A stretch of 64,000 nucleotides of DNA from positions 1 to 64,000 of the forward strand of contig CAYJLE010000015.1 of the NCBI GenBank assembly GCA_964370985.1. The letters are read 5' to 3'. A program made the position numbers and the translations under genes. Below the pieces are notes generated by a model. The model saw only the letters and a list, made by a program, of their open reading frames with translations, searched no databases and was not told where the DNA came from. Below are positions 59,429 to 64,000 of this stretch, piece after piece. This DNA comes from JAHDVS01 sp964370985. Lineage in GTDB: Bacteria; Actinomycetota; Thermoleophilia; Gaiellales; Gaiellaceae. Positions within the stretch are counted from its first letter, which is position 1, and each line of letters begins with the position of its first letter.

Positions 59429-59949
59429 TGGTGCACACGCTGTCCGTTCTCGTCGAGAACCGCCCGGGCGCGCTGATGCGCATCACGAGCCTGTTCGTCC
59501 GCCGCGGCTTCAATATCGAGAGCCTCGCGGTCGGGCCGACCGAGCGGCCCGACGTCTCTCGCGTCACCTTGCGGGTCAACTGCGAGCAGCACACGCTCGA
59601 GCAGATCCAGAAGCAGATGCACAAGCTCGTCAATGTCCTGCGCGTGATCGAGCTCGAGCCCGGCGAGGGGGTCGAGCGCGAGCTCCTGCTCGTGAAGGTG
59701 ACCGCGCCCCCCGACCGGCGAGCCGAGCTGATGGCGCTCGGGGAGGTCTTCCGCGCGCGCGTCGTCGATCTCGGTCCGGACGCGCTCATCTTCGAGGTCG
59801 TCGGCCCCCCGGAGGAGCTGGCCTCGTTCGAGGAGCTCGTGCGACCGCACGGGATCAAGGAGCTCGCGCGTACCGGCCGGGTCGGTCTGGCGCGGGCCTC
59901 GCGCGAGGTGCCCCGGCGGGCGCAGCGCCGGCTCGACGTTCTGCGGTAG
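59428..59949 (+). CDS. ilvN: Acetolactate synthase small (regulatory) subunit
   Basis: Confers valine feedback inhibition and full activity on IlvB. The 173-residue protein has an N-terminal ACT domain (TLSVLVENRPGALMRITSLF; RRGFNIESLAVGPTE) and a C-terminal ACT-like domain (RELLLVKVTAP; ALIFEVVGPPEELASFEELV). Order ilvB-ilvN-ilvC matches corynebacteria and mycobacteria. Confidence 0.96.
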   Translation: MVHTLSVLVENRPGALMRITSLFVRRGFNIESLAVGPTERPDVSRVTLRVNCEQHTLEQIQKQMHKLVNVLRVIELEPGEGVERELLLVKVTAPPDRRAELMALGEVFRARVVDLGPDALIFEVVGPPEELASFEELVRPHGIKELARTGRVGLARASREVPRRAQRRLDVLR

Positions 59950-59986
59950 AACTGCCCGGAACTCCCGAACGAAAGGACTCCCCGTC

Positions 59987-60982
59987 ATGGCGAACATCCT
60001 CCGTGAGGGCGACCTCGACTTGCTGTCCGGTAAGGTCGCCGTCGTCGGCTACGGCAGCCAGGGCCACGCGCACGCGCTGAACCTCCACGACTCGGGCGTG
60101 ACCGTCGAGGTCGGGCTGCGTGAGGGCAGCCAGTCCCGTCAGGCGGCCGAGGAGGCCGGTCTGACCGTGCGGACGGTCGCCGAGGCCGTCCGCGGCGCCC
60201 AGCTCGTCGCGATCCTCCTGCCCGACCAGGTCCAGCCTCGCGTCTACGCCGAGGAGATCGCCCCGAACCTGGAGCCGGGCGCGGCACTCCTGTTCGCGCA
60301 CGGCTTCAACGTTCTCTACGGCCGCATCGAGGCGCCCGCCGGCCACGACGTGATCATGGTCGCGCCGAAGGGCCCCGGCCACATCGTGCGGCGCCTGTAC
60401 ACACAGGGTCTCGGCACGCCCGCGCTGATCGCGGTGGCCCAGGACGCAAGTGGTCGCGCGCGCGACCTCGCGCTCGCGTACGGGATCGCCCTCGGCGCCG
60501 GCCGCGCCGGGATGCTCGAGACGACGTTCCAGGAAGAGACCGAGACAGACCTGTTCGGCGAGCAGGCGGTGCTGTGCGGCGGCGTCAGCGAGCTGATCAA
60601 GGCCGGCTTCGACACGCTCGTCGATGCGGGCTACCAGCCCGAGATCGCCTACTACGAGGTGCTGCACGAGCTGAAGCTGATCGTCGACCTGATCTGGGAG
60701 GGCGGGCTCTCCTACATGCGCTACTCGATCTCCGACACCGCCGAGTACGGCGACTACGTGCGTGGCCCGGTCGTGATCGACAAGCACGTGCGCGAGTCGA
60801 TGAAGAAGGTGCTCGCGAACATCCAGAGCGGCCAGTTCGCCAAGGAGTGGATCGCGGAGATGGAGGAGGGCGAGGCGAACCTGAAGCGCGTCCGCGCCGA
60901 GGAGCGGGCGGGTCGAATCGAGCGGGTCGGCGAGGAGCTGCGCGCGCTGATGGCGAAGCCGGGGGCGCATGGCGAGCGTTGA
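59987..60982 (+). CDS. ilvC: Ketol-acid reductoisomerase (NADP+), class I
   Basis: Isomerises and reduces acetolactate/acetohydroxybutyrate. The 331-residue class I enzyme has the NAD(P) motif VVGYGSQGHAHALNLHDSGV, the cofactor-specificity loop GLREGSQSRQ, FAHGFNVLYGRIE, MVAPKGPGHIVR and the metal-binding FQEETETDLFGEQAVLCGG. ATG 59987 has GAAAGGA upstream. The last 14 bases overlap hom. Confidence 0.97.
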   Translation: MANILREGDLDLLSGKVAVVGYGSQGHAHALNLHDSGVTVEVGLREGSQSRQAAEEAGLTVRTVAEAVRGAQLVAILLPDQVQPRVYAEEIAPNLEPGAALLFAHGFNVLYGRIEAPAGHDVIMVAPKGPGHIVRRLYTQGLGTPALIAVAQDASGRARDLALAYGIALGAGRAGMLETTFQEETETDLFGEQAVLCGGVSELIKAGFDTLVDAGYQPEIAYYEVLHELKLIVDLIWEGGLSYMRYSISDTAEYGDYVRGPVVIDKHVRESMKKVLANIQSGQFAKEWIAEMEEGEANLKRVRAEERAGRIERVGEELRALMAKPGAHGER

Positions 60983-62270
60983 CGTCCCCGTCGCGCTGCT
61001 CGGCTACGGCACGGTCGGCGCCGCCGTCGACCGGCTGCTGACGGAGAACGCGGACGACATCGAGCGCGCGACCGGGCACCGTCTGCGCGTCGTTCGGGCG
61101 CTCGTGCGCGACGCGGGCAAGGAGCGGGCATTCGGGCCCGCGCCGGGCGTCCTGACCACCGACTTCGCGGACGTCCGCGACGACCCGGCGATCGCGCTCG
61201 TCGCCGAGGTGATGGGCGGGATCGAGCCGGCGCGCGGGTACGTGCTCGACCTGCTGCGGGCCGGAAAGCCGGTCGTGACCGCGAACAAGCAGCTGATCGC
61301 GCAGCGCTCCGACGAGCTCTTCCCCGCCGCGTCCGCCGCGGGCGTCCAGCTTCGCTTCGAGGCGTCGGTGTGCGCGGCGATCCCGGTGATCAAGGTGCTG
61401 CGCGAGGCGCTCGTCGTCTCGAGCGTCCACCGGGTGCTCGGGATCGTCAACGGGACGACCAACTACATCCTGACGAGGATGGAGGCCGGCGACACCTACG
61501 AGGGCGCGCTGAGCGAGGCGCAGCGGCTCGGCTTCGCGGAGGCCGACCCGACCGCTGACGTGTCGGGCGCGGACGCGGCGGCGAAGATGGCGATCCTCGC
61601 CACGATCGCGTTCGGGTCGCGCGTCACGCTCGCGGACGTCGCCTTCGAGGGGATCGAGCGGATCGTTCCCGGGCACATCCTCGCGGCGCGGGAGCTCGGG
61701 ATGGCGGTCCGGCTGATCGGAGAGGCGTCGCTCGTGGGCGGCGCCGTGGACGTACGAGTGCACCCCGCGCTCGTCGAGCGCCACCACCCGCTCGCGGCAG
61801 TGGAGGGGGCGTTCAACGCGGTCATGCTCCAGGGGGACGCGATCCGCGAGATCATGCTCGAGGGCCCCGGCGCGGGTGGGATCGAGACGGCGTCGGCGGT
61901 CGTCGCGGACATGGTCTCGATCGTCGGCACCCAGGGCACCGGCTTCCTCCAGAACGACGCCGCCTGGCGCACGCTTCCGAGACTGCCGGCGGGCGAGCTC
62001 GAGTCGCCGTACTACCTGCGAATCGAGGTCGACGATCGCGCCGGGGTGCTCGCCCATGTGGCGGAGCGCCTGGCCGCGCACGGCGTCTCCGTCGCGCGCC
62101 TGATCCAGCACGAGCTCGAGGGCGGCGCGTCGTTGCACGTCGTCACCCACGAGGCCCCGGCCGGCGCCGTCGAGGCGGCGCTCGCCGAGATCGCCGCACT
62201 GCCAGAGACTCACGGAGCGCCCACGCGGCTTGCGGTCATCTCCGACCGCGGCGTCGCCGGCGCGCGCTGA
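60969..62270 (+). CDS. hom: Homoserine dehydrogenase
   Basis: Reduces aspartate semialdehyde to homoserine. The 433-residue protein has the N-terminal NAD(P) motif ALLGYGTVGAAVDRLL, VTANKQLIAQRSDELF, the catalytic domain VNGTTNYILTRMEAG and ADPTADVSGADAAAKMAILA (catalytic Lys/Asp), and a C-terminal ACT domain (LRIEVDDRAGVLAHVAERLA). Overlap with ilvC by 14 bases joins threonine and branched-chain synthesis in one operon, sensible because threonine feeds isoleucine. Confidence 0.97.
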   Translation: MASVDVPVALLGYGTVGAAVDRLLTENADDIERATGHRLRVVRALVRDAGKERAFGPAPGVLTTDFADVRDDPAIALVAEVMGGIEPARGYVLDLLRAGKPVVTANKQLIAQRSDELFPAASAAGVQLRFEASVCAAIPVIKVLREALVVSSVHRVLGIVNGTTNYILTRMEAGDTYEGALSEAQRLGFAEADPTADVSGADAAAKMAILATIAFGSRVTLADVAFEGIERIVPGHILAARELGMAVRLIGEASLVGGAVDVRVHPALVERHHPLAAVEGAFNAVMLQGDAIREIMLEGPGAGGIETASAVVADMVSIVGTQGTGFLQNDAAWRTLPRLPAGELESPYYLRIEVDDRAGVLAHVAERLAAHGVSVARLIQHELEGGASLHVVTHEAPAGAVEAALAEIAALPETHGAPTRLAVISDRGVAGAR

Positions 62271-62271
62271 G

Positions 62272-62340
62272 GGTCGCTACCCCCTTCGCCCGTCAGGGCG
62301 GGCCGCACCGGATGGGCCGGCCCGGAGGCGGGGAACCCAC
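62272..62340 (+). other. Structured intergenic segment before thrC
   Basis: Contains the hairpin CGCCC-GTCA-GGGCG (around 62288-62301) that may terminate the ilv-hom transcript, and stretches (GGTCGCTA at the start, GGAGGCGGGGAACCCAC at the end) reminiscent of the 5' half of ydaO-type c-di-AMP riboswitches. The other half is missing and the leaderless thrC promoter follows, so no functional riboswitch is claimed. Confidence 0.3.
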
Positions 62341-62346
62341 TAGGCT
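62341..62346 (+). promoter_or_regulatory. -10 element of thrC
   Basis: TAGGCT ends eight bases before the GTG at 62355. Confidence 0.5.
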
Positions 62347-62354
62347 TCTGCCCC

Positions 62355-63335
62355 GTGACGACCCCCGCGGAGCGCTACCGTGACCGGCTGCCCCTCGACT
62401 CCGGGTGGCATGTCGTCTCCCTCGGCGAGGGCTCGACCCCCCTCATCCCGGCGCCTCGCATCTCCGCGCGGCTCGGCGTCGAGGTGCACCTGAAGCTCGA
62501 GAGCGCGAACCCGACCGGCAGCTTCAAGGATCGGGGCATGACCATCGCCGTGTCCCAGGCGCTCGCCAGCGGTGCCCGGGCTGTGATCTGTGCGTCGACC
62601 GGGAACACTGCCGCGTCCGCGGCGGCCTACGCGGCGCGTGCGGGGATGGTCGCCGTGATCCTCCAGCCGCAGGGAGCGGTCGCGCTGGGGAAGCTGATGC
62701 AGGCGCGGGCCGTGGGCGCCCGGGTGCTCGAGGTGCGGGGCACGTTCGACCAGGCGCTCGTCGCCGCCCGGGAGCTCGGCGAGCGGGGCACGCACGTGCT
62801 CGTCAATTCCGTCAACCCGTACCGCATCCAGGGGCAGAAGACCGCCGCCTTCGAGCTCTCCGAGGCGCTCGGCGGGCCCCCCGACGTCCTCGCGCTCCCG
62901 TACGGCGGCGGCGGCAACACCCGCGCGTACGCGCTCGGGTTCGAGGAGTGGGGGGAGGCGATGCCGCGGATCATCGCCGGCGAGGCCGCCGAGCGCGCAA
63001 CCACGATGGCGAGTGCGATCCGCATCGCTGAGCCCGTGCACCGCGCCGAGGCAGAGGCCGCGATCACCGCCTCGTCCGGCAGCGTCGTCTCGCTCACGGA
63101 CGACGAGTTGCTCGCCGCCTGGCGAGAGCTGGCGGAGCGCGAGGGTGTGTTCTGCGAGCCCTCTTCCGCGGCCGGGGTGGCGGCGCTCGCCCGGGTCGAG
63201 CTCGAGCCCGGCTCCCGCATCGTGTGCGTGATCACCGGTCACGGGCTCAAGGATCCCGCCGCGGTCGAGCGCGCCACGGTCGCGCCGCTCCAGGTCGACC
63301 CCGACCCGGACGCCATCGCGGCGGCGGCCGGCTGA
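62355..63335 (+). CDS. thrC: Threonine synthase
   Basis: Converts O-phosphohomoserine to threonine with PLP. The 326-residue short-form protein has SLGEGSTPLIPAPRIS, the PLP lysine in ESANPTGSFKDRGM, the phosphate-binding ASTGNTAASAAAYAARAG, VNSVNPYRIQGQKTAAFE and LALPYGGGGNTRAYALGF. Threonine synthase is preferred over threonine dehydratase because of its position between hom and thrB and the SLGEGSTPL start. Own leaderless promoter. Confidence 0.95.
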   Translation: MTTPAERYRDRLPLDSGWHVVSLGEGSTPLIPAPRISARLGVEVHLKLESANPTGSFKDRGMTIAVSQALASGARAVICASTGNTAASAAAYAARAGMVAVILQPQGAVALGKLMQARAVGARVLEVRGTFDQALVAARELGERGTHVLVNSVNPYRIQGQKTAAFELSEALGGPPDVLALPYGGGGNTRAYALGFEEWGEAMPRIIAGEAAERATTMASAIRIAEPVHRAEAEAAITASSGSVVSLTDDELLAAWRELAEREGVFCEPSSAAGVAALARVELEPGSRIVCVITGHGLKDPAAVERATVAPLQVDPDPDAIAAAAG

Positions 63336-63342
63336 GCCGCTG

Positions 63343-64000
63343 GTGAGCCTGCCCGTCCGCGTCCGGGCGCCGGCAACGACCGCGAATCTCGGTCCCGGCT
63401 TCGACTGCGCCGGCGCGGCGCTCGACCTGTGGAACGAGCTCGAGGTCTCCGAGGGCGACGGCGTCGAGGTGCGCGGCGAAGGGGCCGGCGAGATCCCGGA
63501 CGGACCCGAGCACCTCGGCCTCCGTGCGTTCGCCTCCGTCGCCTCCATCGAAGGGAAGCGGTTCGTCTTCACGAACCGGATCCCGCTCGCACGCGGGCTC
63601 GGCTCGAGCGCCTCGACGATCGCGCTCGGTCTCGTGGCCGCGTCGCTCGCGCTCGGCCGCTGGCCGGAGGTGGAGCCGCTGCTCGAGCTCGGACTCGGGC
63701 TCGAGCCCCACGCCGATAACCTGGCGCCCGCGCTCGCCGGCGGCGTCTGCCTCACGTGGTGCTCGAACGGGCGCCAGCGTGTCGCCCGGATCACGCAGGA
63801 GCTGCCGCTCGTGCCGATCGCGGTCGTCCCGGGCGCCCGGGTCGACACCGCCGAGGCCCGCGCCGGCCTGCCGGAGCTCGTCCCGCACGCCGACGCCGCT
63901 TACACGGTCGGTCGGGCCGCCCTGCTCGGCGCCGGGCTCGTCACCGGGTCGGTCGAGCTGCTCCGCGAGGCATTCGACGACCGCCTGCACGAGCCGTACC
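63343..64000 (+). CDS. thrB: Homoserine kinase (3' end outside window)
   Basis: GHMP-family kinase phosphorylating homoserine for ThrC. The 219 visible codons include the N-terminal VRVRAPATTANLGPGFDCAG, the ATP-binding IPLARGLGSSASTIALGLVA and NLAPALAGGVCLTW. GTG 63343 lies seven bases after the thrC stop. The frame is open to the window edge; about 70-90 residues are missing. Confidence 0.95.
   Translation, partial: MSLPVRVRAPATTANLGPGFDCAGAALDLWNELEVSEGDGVEVRGEGAGEIPDGPEHLGLRAFASVASIEGKRFVFTNRIPLARGLGSSASTIALGLVAASLALGRWPEVEPLLELGLGLEPHADNLAPALAGGVCLTWCSNGRQRVARITQELPLVPIAVVPGARVDTAEARAGLPELVPHADAAYTVGRAALLGAGLVTGSVELLREAFDDRLHEPY

Overview
The window is very GC-rich and gene-dense, with GTG starts as common as ATG, stop/start overlaps of the ATGA/GTGA/TGATG type inside operons, an actinobacterial integration host factor (mihF) next to gmk-rpoZ-coaBC, and a PyrR-type RNA loop ahead of the pyr genes. 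This suggests an actinobacterium; the gene content and style would fit a deep-branching, probably soil or sediment lineage such as Thermoleophilia/Gaiellales, but that placement is inference. No rRNA, insertion sequence, prophage or CRISPR array is visible. One tRNA gene (Arg, anticodon CCG) is present.

Layout. 1-5,000: an unknown gene, recJ and the bifunctional (p)ppGpp enzyme rel. 5,000-7,600: a first corrinoid methyl-transfer set (UroD-family methyltransferase, DUF1638 protein, corrinoid protein). 7,600-11,600: a minus-strand thioesterase/GAF/GAF operon, then a decayed sugar locus (ABC-ATPase C-terminal remnant, SDR, SMP-30 lactonase) into which a VapBC pair abuts. 11,500-16,400 (minus): large secreted protein, phosphomannomutase, HIT hydrolase, CorA, tRNA-Arg. 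16,400-20,700: enolase-superfamily epimerase, DUF1611 D-glutamate N-acetyltransferase-like protein and two M29 aminopeptidases, a likely D-amino-acid/peptide salvage operon. 20,900-21,900: ypfJ-like metallopeptidase. 21,900-29,550: a GntR-regulated second corrinoid operon in which a methyl group can be followed from an unknown donor via a corrinoid protein to tetrahydrofolate, with a reductive activase and a MetF-MetV fusion. 29,550-32,900: an SOS-controlled LysM division inhibitor candidate, RNase Z-like enzyme, VapBC, methyltransferase. 33,000-41,500: pyrR-pyrB-pyrC-carA-carB-pyrK-pyrD. 41,600-44,000: mihF-gmk-rpoZ-coaBC. 44,000-48,900: MoxR-DUF58-transglutaminase-TPR. 48,900-52,800: sugar dehydrogenase, enolase-like protein, DUF309, DUF1461 and a third VapBC. 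52,800-57,100 (minus): gltB. 57,400-64,000: ilv leader peptide, ilvB-ilvN-ilvC-hom, then thrC and thrB (cut by the window edge).

Regulation is unusually readable. About twenty-two transcription units show a TANNNT -10 element ending only 6-12 bases before the start codon, so most units look leaderless. The exceptions carry a Shine-Dalgarno and mostly a recognisable control device: the PyrR loop, the branched-chain leader peptide, the gltB upstream leader, and the gntR CTG start. Two perfect LexA boxes straddle the LysM gene promoter, and palindromes overlap the promoters of the corrinoid operon and of two toxin-antitoxin pairs.
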